This document shows positions 26,002 through 35,700 of a stretch of 45,645 nt of DNA, in pieces. The position numbers were made by a program, and so were the translations under genes. Under the pieces are notes generated by a model. The model worked only from the letters and a program-made list of their open reading frames with translations. It ran no database searches and was not told the DNA's origin. Numbering within the stretch: position 1 is the first letter of the stretch; each line of letters starts with the position of its first letter. This DNA comes from Prevotellaceae bacterium (lineage in GTDB: Bacteria > Bacteroidota > Bacteroidia > Bacteroidales > Bacteroidaceae), in assembly GCA_015256945.1 (NCBI GenBank), contig JABZLB010000024.1:1-45645 (forward strand). The letters are read 5' to 3'.

Positions 26002-27495
26002 ATGGACAAGAAGTATATTCTCGCTCTTGACCAGGGGACAACAAGCTCCCGAGCCATCGTCTTTGACCACGAAGGACAAATATGTTCCATCGCACAAAAG
26101 GAGTTTCAACAGTATTTTCCCAAGCCCGGATGGGTTGAACACAACCCCAATGAGATTTGGGCGTCGGAAGCTTCAGTCATTGCAGAGGCCATCTCTACAA
26201 TTGATATCAATGGTCTTGACATTGCAGCCATTGGTATTACCAATCAGCGTGAGACCACAATTGTTTGGGACATTGATACCGAAGAGCCAATATACAACGC
26301 CATAGTATGGCAGGACCGCCGTACGGCTGCGTTCTGCGACCAGCTGAAAGCTGAAGGAATAACCGATACGATACATCAGAAAACAGGTCTCATCATTGAC
26401 GCATACTTCAGCGGTACCAAAATAAAGTGGATACTTGACCATGTGCCAGGGGCACGCAAACGAGCCGAACAGGGAAAGCTGCGCTTTGGTAATGTCGACT
26501 CATGGTTAGTGTGGAGGCTCACACGTGGCGAGGTACACGTTACTGATGTAACCAATGCTTCACGCACCATGCTGTTTAATATCCATGACCTTAAGTGGGA
26601 TGAAGACCTGCTTAAGCTGCTGGATATTCCCGCCTCTATGATGCCCGAAGTAAAGTCGAACAGCGAAATATACGGACATACCAAGACTACTATCTTCGCC
26701 CATAAGGTGCCAATCGCGGGTATTGCCGGCGATCAGCAGGCAGCTTTATTCGGTCAGATGTGCCTCGAACCAGGCTCAATTAAGAACACCTACGGCACAG
26801 GCTGTTTCGTTATGTTGAATACAGGCGAGAAGCCCGTGATGTCAAAGAATAATCTTCTTACCACTATTGCCTGGCAAATAGGCAATAAAGTAAACTACGC
26901 CCTTGAAGGATCAGTCTACGTGGGCGGTTCTGTTGTACAATGGCTACGTGACGGACTGGGAATCATTAAAAGCTCGTCTGAGATTGAAGAGCTTGCAAAG
27001 ACCGTACCTGACAGTGGCGGCGTTTACTTTGTTCCGGCATTAACTGGTCTTGCCGCGCCTTATTGGGACCCTTATGCACGCGGTACCATCACCGGCATTA
27101 CACGCGGCACGACTGCTGCTCACATCGCAAGGGCGGCACTTGATGGTATTGCTTTCCAGACTTATGATATTGCACAGGCCATGGCAAAAGACATGAACGA
27201 CCGCCTCACAGAGCTGAAAGTAGACGGCGGTGCCAGCCGGAACAACCTGCTTATGCAATACCAGGCCGACCTGTTGGGGATTGAAGTTGTTCGCCCTAAA
27301 ATAACAGAGACCACAGCCATAGGTGCTGCTTATCTTGCAGGACTGGGCGTAGGATTCTGGGATTCTGTTGATGAGCTGCGCCGTCAATGGAAGATTGAAC
27401 GCACATTTGAACCGAATCCTGACAGCGAAGCCATCCAAAAGGCGCGTCAGGGATGGGCTGATGCCGTAGCCCGTACGCTTTCCACAAAACAATAA
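26002..27495 (+). CDS. glpK: Glycerol kinase
   Basis: ATP-dependent phosphorylation of glycerol to sn-glycerol-3-phosphate in the cytoplasm. It has 497 aa, the normal FGGY-kinase length. The start KYILALDQGTTSSRAIVFD is the N-terminal ATP-binding signature; QDRRTAAFCDQL follows in the glycerol-binding region, then GIAGDQQAALFGQ and NTYGTGCFVMLNTGE. The C-terminal FGGY signature is LKVDGGASRNNLLMQYQADL. It completes, with glpF, a free-glycerol branch feeding the same G3P pool as the transporters downstream. Confidence 0.97.
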   Translation: MDKKYILALDQGTTSSRAIVFDHEGQICSIAQKEFQQYFPKPGWVEHNPNEIWASEASVIAEAISTIDINGLDIAAIGITNQRETTIVWDIDTEEPIYNAIVWQDRRTAAFCDQLKAEGITDTIHQKTGLIIDAYFSGTKIKWILDHVPGARKRAEQGKLRFGNVDSWLVWRLTRGEVHVTDVTNASRTMLFNIHDLKWDEDLLKLLDIPASMMPEVKSNSEIYGHTKTTIFAHKVPIAGIAGDQQAALFGQMCLEPGSIKNTYGTGCFVMLNTGEKPVMSKNNLLTTIAWQIGNKVNYALEGSVYVGGSVVQWLRDGLGIIKSSSEIEELAKTVPDSGGVYFVPALTGLAAPYWDPYARGTITGITRGTTAAHIARAALDGIAFQTYDIAQAMAKDMNDRLTELKVDGGASRNNLLMQYQADLLGIEVVRPKITETTAIGAAYLAGLGVGFWDSVDELRRQWKIERTFEPNPDSEAIQKARQGWADAVARTLSTKQ

Positions 27496-27570
27496 AAAGC
27501 CGAAAAGGCTATTTATCAAAAGCCTGACCAAAGACTCTTTCAACTTTATAAAACCTAAAACAATAAAACT

Positions 27571-28308
27571 ATGGACAGCGTTGTATTGCATAAGTTCGTC
27601 TTCGAACTTGTGGGAACCATGATCATGATCCTCATGGGCGATGGTGTTTGTGCCTGTGTAACCCTCAACAAAAGCAAAGGACAAAACAGTGGATGGGTTG
27701 TAATAACCCTGGCCTGGGGCTTTGCTGTCATGTGCGGTGTGATGATAGCAGGACCTGTTAGCGGTGCACATCTCAACCCTGCCGTAACATTAGGTCTTGC
27801 CGCAGCAGGCTTATTCCCCTGCCCTTTAATCGTTCCCTACATAATTGCACAGATGACAGGGGGTTTCCTTGGGGCTGTTCTGGTATGGCTTTTCTACAAA
27901 GACCACTACGATGCAACCGAAGATGGCGATGCGAAACTGGGCACATTCTGCACTGCTCCCGCCATACGCCACTATGGTCAGAACCTTTTATGCGAGATAA
28001 TAGCGACGTTTGTGCTCTTACTTTGCATCATAAGCTTCTCAACTGTTAATGCCACAGGCTTTGCTGCTTTAGGGCCTGTTCCTGTTACTTTCTTAATTAT
28101 GGCTCTCGGCATGTCGCTGGGAGGAACTACGGGTTACGCCATGAACCCAGCGCGCGATCTGGGTCCTCGTATTGCCCATGCCCTTTTACCGATGAAGAGT
28201 TATAAGCGCAACAGCGACTGGGCATACGCCTGGGTACCCGTGGTTGGCCCGTTGGCAGGTGGTGTTATTGCGGGGGTGGCAGGCTGGTTTCTCTTTATTC
28301 ACCCATAA
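27571..28308 (+). CDS. glpF: Glycerol facilitator (aquaglyceroporin)
   Basis: 245-aa inner-membrane channel for passive glycerol uptake. The two half-helix NPA motifs are SGAHLNPAVTLG (residues 69-71) and GYAMNPARDLGPR (192-194). The Asp after the second NPAR is the mark of glycerol-conducting rather than water-only channels. Six hydrophobic segments are visible. It follows glpK by 75 bp, probably in the same transcript. Confidence 0.95.
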   Translation: MDSVVLHKFVFELVGTMIMILMGDGVCACVTLNKSKGQNSGWVVITLAWGFAVMCGVMIAGPVSGAHLNPAVTLGLAAAGLFPCPLIVPYIIAQMTGGFLGAVLVWLFYKDHYDATEDGDAKLGTFCTAPAIRHYGQNLLCEIIATFVLLLCIISFSTVNATGFAALGPVPVTFLIMALGMSLGGTTGYAMNPARDLGPRIAHALLPMKSYKRNSDWAYAWVPVVGPLAGGVIAGVAGWFLFIHP

Positions 28309-28330
28309 AAAATAAGGAAAAAGTATATAT

Positions 28331-28363
28331 ATTGTGTAGTAAGAAATAATCTTACTAAATTTG
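28331..28363 (+). promoter_or_regulatory. glpT promoter with an inverted repeat in its spacer
   Basis: TTG (28332-28334) and TAAATTTG (28356-28363) are about 21 bp apart. Between them is a perfect inverted repeat TAGTAAGA-AATAA-TCTTACTA (28337-28357) that touches the first bases of the -7 box, a position for repression by occlusion. Its sequence is unlike the glpA operator, so a different regulator may act here. Confidence 0.55.
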
Positions 28364-28402
28364 CACTACGGAATATAACTAAACAAACGATTATAAATTA
28401 TC

Positions 28403-29797
28403 ATGTGGAAATTTTTAAATCCTCCCGCTTTCAAACCCGAAAAAAGCGGTGCTGAAGCCAACGCAGAGTATAAAAGACTGCGCTGGCAGGTCTTTTTAGG
28501 TATCTTTATTGGCTATGCAGGCTTCTACATTGTTCGCAAGAACTTCTCCATGGCCATCCCTATGCTTGCAGATCTTGGCTTTGACAAAGGCGAGCTTGGT
28601 ATTGTTTTGTCGATGAATGCCATCGCATACGGCTTCTCTAAATTTATTATGGCGAGTGTTTCCGACCGCAGTAACGCCCGCCGTTTCTTGCCTTTAGGTT
28701 TGACGTTAGCGGCACTGTCTATGATGTTCATGATTGTACCGATACAGCTTATCGGTCGCGAACATAAGGATTTAGCCATTGCCCTGATGGCCTTTCTGAA
28801 CTTTTTGGTAGGTTGGTTCAACGGAATGGGCTGGCCTCCATGCGGTCGTGTAATGACCCATTGGTTCTCAATTAAGGAGCGTGGCACCTGGATGTCGGTA
28901 TGGAACTGTGCTCATAACGTTGGCGGTGCGCTGGTAGGGCCTATGTCTGTTTACGGTGCCGTGTGGTTTGGCTCATGGTTTTATGGTGCCGATACACAGC
29001 GATACTTCCTCATTGGCACTTATCTCTTCCCCGCTTGCGTGGCTATTCTCATTGCCATTGTTGCCTATTGTCTCATACGCGACACCCCACAATCGTGTGG
29101 CTTACCATCGATAGAGAAATGGCGTAACGATTATTCGAGCACATATAATGACAAGGCTGAGCAGGTCATGTCGACGAAAGACATCTTTAAGACCATCCTT
29201 ACGAACCGCTTTTTGTGGTATATTGCCTTTGCCAACGCGTTTGTTTATATGGTACGATATGGTTGCTTAGACTGGGCGCCTACTATCTTAACCGAGCAGG
29301 GTATCAATATCAAGGATGCCGGATGGGCCTATTTTGCCTATGAGATGGCAGCTATTCCGGGTACCATTATCTGTGGATGGCTCTCCGATCGTGTATTCCA
29401 TGGCCGACGTGCACTGCCCACAATGCTTTTCATGGGCATCGTAGCCGTACTTATTTTCATCTATTGGCAGAACTTCAATAACATACACATCGTTATAGCC
29501 TGCCTCATAGCCATAGGCTTTTTCATCTATGGTCCTGTGATGCTTATTGGCGTACAGGCTCTCGATTTAGCTCCCAAGAACGCGGCTGGTACGGCTGCAG
29601 GTCTTACCGGATTCCTTGGATATGTGCTCGGTACTGCGCTTCTGGCCAACGTTGTAATAGGTTATGTAGCCGAAAAGGCTGGCTGGAACTGGACCTTTGT
29701 GCTGCTTATCGGTGCATGTGTATTATCAATGCTGTTCATGGCACTTACCTACCAGCAAGAGCAATATCTTGTCAAGAAAGAGAACAGCCAGAAATAA
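28403..29797 (+). CDS. glpT: Glycerol-3-phosphate:phosphate antiporter (GlpT family)
   Basis: 464-aa major-facilitator protein of the organophosphate:phosphate antiporter family; imports G3P from the periplasm in exchange for phosphate. The substrate-binding arginines of E. coli GlpT (Arg45 and Arg269) correspond to Arg45 in FYIVRKNFSMAIP and Arg285 in VYMVRYGCLDWAP. The key His is His171 in SVWNCAHNVGG. The family block GMGWPPCGRVMTHWFS is intact. Twelve membrane segments fit the hydrophobic pattern. It has its own promoter upstream. It is the closer of the two paralogues here to E. coli GlpT. Confidence 0.93.
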   Translation: MWKFLNPPAFKPEKSGAEANAEYKRLRWQVFLGIFIGYAGFYIVRKNFSMAIPMLADLGFDKGELGIVLSMNAIAYGFSKFIMASVSDRSNARRFLPLGLTLAALSMMFMIVPIQLIGREHKDLAIALMAFLNFLVGWFNGMGWPPCGRVMTHWFSIKERGTWMSVWNCAHNVGGALVGPMSVYGAVWFGSWFYGADTQRYFLIGTYLFPACVAILIAIVAYCLIRDTPQSCGLPSIEKWRNDYSSTYNDKAEQVMSTKDIFKTILTNRFLWYIAFANAFVYMVRYGCLDWAPTILTEQGINIKDAGWAYFAYEMAAIPGTIICGWLSDRVFHGRRALPTMLFMGIVAVLIFIYWQNFNNIHIVIACLIAIGFFIYGPVMLIGVQALDLAPKNAAGTAAGLTGFLGYVLGTALLANVVIGYVAEKAGWNWTFVLLIGACVLSMLFMALTYQQEQYLVKKENSQK

Positions 29798-29806
29798 AGT
29801 TTGCTG

Positions 29807-29896
29807 AACACCCCCACTATCCATTCCTTTTTAGGTATAAGTACTGTCTGATTTAATCGTATTGCAAGTACCATTAAAACGGAATGGACAGGTGTT
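29807..29896 (+). terminator. Long imperfect hairpin, possible glpT terminator
   Basis: AACACC...TCCATTCC (left, up to 29827) pairs with GGAATGGA...GGTGTT (29881-29896), with partial inner pairing (GTACT/AGTAC), and is followed by TTTTC. The loop region is long and the stem is interrupted. Confidence 0.35.
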
Positions 29897-29913
29897 TTCA
29901 ATCTTTTCTCTGG

Positions 29914-30000
29914 TGTGTGGCGGCCGTCAGCAACGCTGATGACAGCCGTCAAACTCATTATACGGCGGCCGCCGTACGCGCTGTTGACGACCGCCATACC
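29914..30000. repeat. GC-rich dispersed hairpin repeat, copy A
   Basis: About 87 bp, much richer in GC than its surroundings, made of two imperfect hairpin units (29914-29954 and 29960-30000) with arms of the TGGCGGCCGTCAGCA type. It aligns end to end with copy B at 45335-45420, about three quarters identical by eye. It is REP-like in form. The short reading frames across it are artefacts of the repeat. Confidence 0.8.
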
Positions 30001-30169
30001 ATTAACTTTTCAGCACAGGGGTTGTAACAAAATACTGTTAAGAATTTACTTTTCTGTCAAAAAGCCAGAACCTGATGAACGTAATGTAATATACTTTCTG
30101 ACAAATGGCTGTTCAGGCAAAAGACTATAATAACTCAAAAACTTTAAAATTTATAACACAAAATTTCTT

Positions 30170-31675
30170 ATGGAAAACAAAACCGACGTTTATGCTCCGT
30201 TAGGCGATAAACGCAAAAAGTTTATGAGCTGGCAGGCACGTACTATCCTGGTAACCATGATAGGCTATGCCATGTTTTATTTTGTTCGCAAGAACTTTTC
30301 ATTGGCCATGCCCGGTCTCACGGCAGAATATGGCATATCCAACAAAAGCTTTGGCTGGATATTGTTTGTAAGCTCTCTGGTTTACGGTGCATCACGCTTT
30401 ATTAACGGTTATGTGGTCGACCGTGTAAAGGGCCGTTTAGTTATGGCTGCAGGCTTGTTGCTATGTGCCATTTCCAATTTTGCCTTTGGTTTTGGCGTAG
30501 ATATTACAGCCCTCATTGTAGGCACAAACCACGGTCCCGACTTTACGGCCATGCTTATCTTTTTTGTAGGCATCGTCATTATCTTTAATCAGTATTGTCA
30601 GGGCATGGGTTATCCTCCATGTGCACGTATATTACCCCACTGGATTCATCCGAGCGAGCTGGCCACTAAAATGTCAGTATGGAACACTTCCCACTCGATA
30701 GGTGCAGCCCTTGCCGTCATTGTTTGCGGTACAATTATGGGTGCACTAGGTACCGATATGAGTGCAAACAGCGATGTGGTAGCTCGCATCACTGAAAATC
30801 TGGCCAATAACAACGTAGGCAATGCATCGGCACAGGCTCTGAACTATGCTGCCCACGTAGGTGCGTGGAAATGGTGTTTCTGGATTCCGGCGTGCATTGC
30901 ATTATGCGGAGCTGCCTTTATCCTCATCGGTTTACGCGACGAACCCAAGGAGGTTGGGCTGCCCGACCTGCCCGGTACTTCGCTTGGCGCTTACCAGGAA
31001 AAGCAGAATAAGGCTGCCCGTATGAAGTTTGAGCGCGTCATGGTTTGGCGTAACCGTTGGGTATGGACCTTTTGTATTGCCAACCTTTTTGTGTATATTG
31101 TACGTATGGGTATCCTCGACTGGGGACCAAAATTCCTTACAGAAAGCCGCGGTCTGGACATTTCGCAGGCCGGATGGACCGTTGCAGCTTTTGAAATAGC
31201 CGGCATTTTAGGAACCCTGTTTGCAGGATGGGCCACCGACCACCTTTTTAAGGGAAAGGGACATCATATGTGTGTAGTATGTATGGCAGGCGCAGCGTTG
31301 TTCATGACCATCTTCAGGCTGTTGCCTCAAGATGCAAGTCTGACGCTCACGGCAGCTGTTCTGGTAGGCGCCGGCTTCTGTGTTTACGGGCCACAAGCCC
31401 TCATTGGCATTGAGCTTGGCAAGCATGCTACAAAGGAAGCTTCGGCAAGAGCCAACGGCATTGCGGGTATTCTGGGTTACATCGGCTCAGGATTATCAGG
31501 CCTGCTTGTAGGTTATGTTGCCGACCTTTACGGCTGGACACACGTCTTTGAAACCATTATTGTTGTGGCAATCATTGGCATGATTATCCTCATCAGCATG
31601 TGGAATGCACCACGTGATGGTTATGAGCGTGCCTCTAAAATAGATTACAGTGACGTTGAGTCGTCGGACAAGTAA
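30170..31675 (+). CDS. Second GlpT/UhpT-family organophosphate antiporter
   Basis: 501-aa MFS transporter of the organophosphate:phosphate antiporter family, paralogous to the gene before it. Conserved features are Arg40 in YFVRKNFSLAMP, His175 in SVWNTSHSIGAAL, Arg312 in VYIVRMGILDWGP and GMGYPPCARILPHW. It differs from the first copy by an insertion of about 40 residues between membrane segments (around 195-230, DMSANSDVVARITENLANNN) and by altered residues around the conserved His (TSHSIG against CAHNVG). The changed pocket suggests another phosphorylated substrate, for example a glycerophosphodiester or hexose phosphate, but that is inference. Confidence 0.85.
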   Translation: MENKTDVYAPLGDKRKKFMSWQARTILVTMIGYAMFYFVRKNFSLAMPGLTAEYGISNKSFGWILFVSSLVYGASRFINGYVVDRVKGRLVMAAGLLLCAISNFAFGFGVDITALIVGTNHGPDFTAMLIFFVGIVIIFNQYCQGMGYPPCARILPHWIHPSELATKMSVWNTSHSIGAALAVIVCGTIMGALGTDMSANSDVVARITENLANNNVGNASAQALNYAAHVGAWKWCFWIPACIALCGAAFILIGLRDEPKEVGLPDLPGTSLGAYQEKQNKAARMKFERVMVWRNRWVWTFCIANLFVYIVRMGILDWGPKFLTESRGLDISQAGWTVAAFEIAGILGTLFAGWATDHLFKGKGHHMCVVCMAGAALFMTIFRLLPQDASLTLTAAVLVGAGFCVYGPQALIGIELGKHATKEASARANGIAGILGYIGSGLSGLLVGYVADLYGWTHVFETIIVVAIIGMIILISMWNAPRDGYERASKIDYSDVESSDK

Positions 31676-31694
31676 ATCCTTAAAACCGTAATTT

Positions 31695-32561
31695 ATGAAC
31701 TTCGACAAATATATTTCGCCGTTAAGCGAAGAGAAACTTCTCCAGGCTTGTGCCAAAATAAAGCACGTAGCCCTTGACATGGACGGAACCATATATCTCG
31801 GAAGCACTCTCTTTCCATATACACAGGCCTTTCTGCAGACGCTGCGCGATAACGGAATATCTTATTCGTTCCTCACGAATAACCCCACAAAGAGCAGCAA
31901 CGACTACCTTTTAAAGCTGCAAAAGCTGGGTATTGATGCTACCGAAGAGCAAATGTACACCTCGTCAATAGCCACAATCGACTATATTCGCATGCAATAT
32001 CCCGAGGCCAAAAGGATATTCACCCTTGGCACGCCCAGCATGCAGGCCGAATTCAAAAAGGCTGGTTTTGAGATAACAAGCGACTCGGCCAATGACGTTC
32101 CCGACATTCTTGTAGTAGCTTTTGACACAACTCTCGAGTACTCGCGCCTGTGCAGGGCAGCCTGGTGGGCGTCAAAGACTAACATTCCATATATTGCAAC
32201 CAATCCCGATTGGGTGTGTCCTACCGACCAGCCCACCATATTGGTCGACTGTGGCTCACTGTGTAAGGCCATCGAAGGGGCAACAAAGCGTCAGCCCGAC
32301 ATTGTTATCGGCAAGCCTAACCCTAATATGCTTTATTGCATTCGCGATAAATACAACTTGAAGGATGATGAAATAGCCATGGTTGGCGACCGCATTTATA
32401 CCGACGTTGCAACGGCTCAGAATGCGGGTTCATTCGGCGTGTTAGTGCTTTCAGGCGAAACAACGCTTGAAGTTTCACTGACCTACGACCGCCAGCCCGA
32501 CCTTACAGCTCTCAGTATAAAAGAGTTTGGAGAGCTGTTGCAGAAGTCGCGCCAGCTATAA
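31695..32561 (+). CDS. HAD-IIA family phosphatase (NagD/phosphoglycolate-phosphatase-like)
   Basis: 288-aa cytosolic phosphatase of HAD subfamily IIA. The nucleophile Asp28 and general acid Asp30 are in VALDMDGTIYLG; motif II is FLTNNPTKSS; IGKPNPNML carries the Lys of motif III; motif IV is MVGDRIYTDVATAQNAG. Members act on p-nitrophenyl phosphate, UMP, phosphoglycolate or glycerol phosphate. Starting 19 bp after the second antiporter, it may dephosphorylate whatever that transporter brings in, or drain excess G3P to glycerol. A strong terminator follows. Confidence 0.88.
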   Translation: MNFDKYISPLSEEKLLQACAKIKHVALDMDGTIYLGSTLFPYTQAFLQTLRDNGISYSFLTNNPTKSSNDYLLKLQKLGIDATEEQMYTSSIATIDYIRMQYPEAKRIFTLGTPSMQAEFKKAGFEITSDSANDVPDILVVAFDTTLEYSRLCRAAWWASKTNIPYIATNPDWVCPTDQPTILVDCGSLCKAIEGATKRQPDIVIGKPNPNMLYCIRDKYNLKDDEIAMVGDRIYTDVATAQNAGSFGVLVLSGETTLEVSLTYDRQPDLTALSIKEFGELLQKSRQL

Positions 32562-32570
32562 ACCACAAAT

Positions 32571-32610
32571 AAGCGGGGAGCATACAACCATGTGTTTCCC
32601 CGCTTTATTC
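32571..32610 (+). terminator. Intrinsic terminator after the HAD phosphatase gene
   Basis: Arms AAGCGGGG (32571-32578) and CCCCGCTT (32598-32605), perfect and GC-rich with an extra A-T pair on each side, followed by TATTC. It separates the glp genes from the SusC gene 180 bp downstream. Confidence 0.75.
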
Positions 32611-32790
32611 AATTTCTACCTGTAAAAACAATAACCATCTCCTTTTAACATCAAAGGAATACCCTTGGACAGGTGCGAGAAACAATAACGAAAACCTCAA
32701 ACAAAAATTTGCCTTCAACCACAAAAAAGTAAAGATAATCAGCCTAAAAACAATAAGTTAATTTTTAAGAAACAGAAAAACTATTAGCAC

Positions 32791-35700
32791 ATGAAAAAAC
32801 CTCTAAAAAACAATCATTGCAAAATTACATTGCTTTCATTGTCGGTCATGGCTGCTGTTAATGCGTATGGACAAAGGACTACGGTTACAGGAAAGGTGTA
32901 CGACTCCGACGGTTCTTCGCCAATGATTGGTGTTACCGTGCAGCAAAAGGGACAAAAATCGGGAGTGGTAACCGACATTAACGGTAATTTTACAATTACC
33001 GTAGACGGTACCAACCCTGTTCTTACATTTAATTATCTGGGGTATTCGCCCACTACCGTCACCGTTGGAAAGAAGACACGCATCAGCGTAACGCTCAGTC
33101 CGGAAGCCAAAAACCTGAATGAAGTAGTAGTTACTGCATTGGGAATTAAGCGCGAAGAGAAGTCGTTGGGCTACTCTGTAAGCAAGCTTGACAACTCGGA
33201 ACTGACGAAAGGTGTGAGCGCTAACTGGCTTGACCAGATGAATGGTAAGGTTGCAGGCCTCAGCATGCAATCAGCAGGCACAGGTCCTCTGGGCACAATG
33301 CGTGTTACCCTGCGTGGTGACCACTCGTTAAACTACGGCAACAACGGTGCCTTATTCGTTGTTGACGGTGTACCTATACAGTCAGGTACCGTTGCAACAG
33401 GAAGCGGAAGCACGTACAGTAATACTGATGCTCCCGTAGATTTTGGTAACGGAGCTGCCGACATTAACCCAGACGATATAGAATCGGTAACCGTATTGAA
33501 AGGTGCCGCAGCCACTGCTCTTTATGGTTCAGAGGCCGGAAACGGTGCCATTGTTATCACAACAAAGGGAGGAAGCAAGTCGGCAAAATGGGGTGTAACG
33601 GTTAATTCGTCTTTGGTTCTCGACTTAGCCAGCTACTGGCCAGACTTTCAAAAGGAATACGGATCGGGCGCAGACATGGGCCTTAATCCTTTTTCATATT
33701 ATAGTGTATCGGCTGCAGATGCAACCGATGGCATAGGAAACGATGGCTCTAACTATTCAAGGGCTTCGTTTGGAGAGAAGTATGGCGAAGGGAAAATGCG
33801 CTATCAATACAACTCGTACAATTGGGAGACTGGCAAATATACACCTACTCCGTGGGTTTACCAGGACAACTGGTACAAAGGTTTCTTCCAAACAGGTACC
33901 ACATGGCGCAACAACGTGGCCATCAGCGGGGGCAATGGTAAGGGGACTTCTGCCCGAATCAGCTTTACCGATACACGTAACAATTGGATAACACCAAACA
34001 CAGGATATGTAAGTAACGATATAGCTATTGCATTTGATACTCCTGTAAGCAAGCGCATAAAGCTGAGTGCCCGTGTAAACTACACCGGGAAGCGCAGCGA
34101 TAACCTGCCGGGAAGCGGCTACTCGGCAATGAATCCGATGTATCATTTAGGCTTCGGCTATTCGAACAACTCTATAAATGAGTGGAAAGATGAGTACTTT
34201 AAGGGACGCTTTACCAAAGAAAACATCGATGCAGGACGTACTGTTTATCGTTCGGGTACTCCTGTAAACCCTTATCGAACAGCATACGAAGAGCTGAACA
34301 AAATGAACAAAAGCCGAGTGTATGGCAATATGTCGGCCATCATTGATCTGGCTAAAGGGTTGAAGTTAAAGCTACGCTCGTCGCTCGATATGACCCACTC
34401 GTGGCGAACACAACAGCGTCCGTTCTACACCGTAAGCTATGAACAAGGTATGTATCGTGAACAGACAACGAATATTTACCATATTAACAACGACTTCCTT
34501 CTGACTTATACAAATAACAACTGGATCGACAAGAGGCTGGGATTCAATGTTTCTTTCGGAGGAAACAGCATGAATTACCGCTATTATAATAATCGTGTAA
34601 CGCTCCAGAAACTACAAATAGATGGTGTGTACAACATCTATAACGTACCGTCAGGATATAGCCCTGACAACTTCAGTTACCACTCAAAGAAAAAGGTTAA
34701 CTCCTTTTATGGGGTGGCTCAACTGAGCTGGGACAACACCTATTACCTCGAATTGACCGACAGAAATGACTGGTCGAGTTCGCTTGCCAAGAGCCATAAC
34801 TCATACAATTATCCTTCAGCTTCGTTCAGTATGTTGCTCGATCGCGTACTCAATATGAAAGAAAGGGCAGCATGGATCGACATGTTGAAGCTAAAAGCGT
34901 CATGGGCAAACGTAGGAAGTGATACGTCACCCTATTCTCTTGACCGTTATTACAATGCTACATCCTACTTTGGAAGCTATCGCATTTCACCAACAATGCC
35001 CAACGCTAACATCAAACCTGAGAACCAGGAAAGCTGGGAAGGCGGTCTGGAAGGCAAGATGTTTGGCGGACGATTAGGTTTTGATCTCACAGCCTATACA
35101 ACAAGCACGACAAACCAAATTGTCAATGTTGCTGCCGATCAAATTACTGGAGTAACTGGCTATACTATTAATGCTGGTGAAATTAGCAGCAAGGGACTCG
35201 AAGTTTCCATCAATGGAAGCCCCGTGAAAACACGTAATTTTGAATGGAGTATGAGGCTAAACTGGAGTAAAAACTGGAACAGGCTTGTCAGCTTGCAGAA
35301 TGAATGGAATCCCGATCAGCCTTATCAAACCGATATGGGAACCACAATTGGTAACCGCGTTTACGTGTATTCGTTCGTAGGACACGAAATGTACCGAATC
35401 TACGGACATGGCTACAAGCGTGCTCCAGAGGGCGCATTCTATCTCGATGACAATGGAAACAAGGTTGATTGCAGCGGTGCAAAGATTATCAGTACATCAG
35501 GCTATCCTACAATTGACAAAACAACACTCATTGATTTAGGAAAGGTAAATCCCGACTGGAAAGGCGGACTTAATATGAATTTCCGTTATAAGAACGTCAA
35601 TGTAAGTATGGATTTCAGTGCCCAGGCAGGCGGACACTGTTACTCGACAACCAATTTTCTGCTCTCTTATCAGGGCCGATTGAAAAACTCGCTGGCAGGA

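Larger units (their letters stand above)
29798..30169. other. Intergenic region after glpT with hairpin and GC-rich repeat
   Basis: 372 bp without a gene. It contains a long imperfect hairpin (29807-29896) and copy A of the GC-rich repeat (29914-30000). I found no consensus promoter for the next gene between 30001 and 30169. Confidence 0.6.

Noticed and set aside
27040..27771. 243-codon open frame antisense to glpK/glpF
   Set aside because: It lies wholly opposite two well-conserved genes, has no recognisable domain, promoter or signal sequence, and is a codon-bias shadow.
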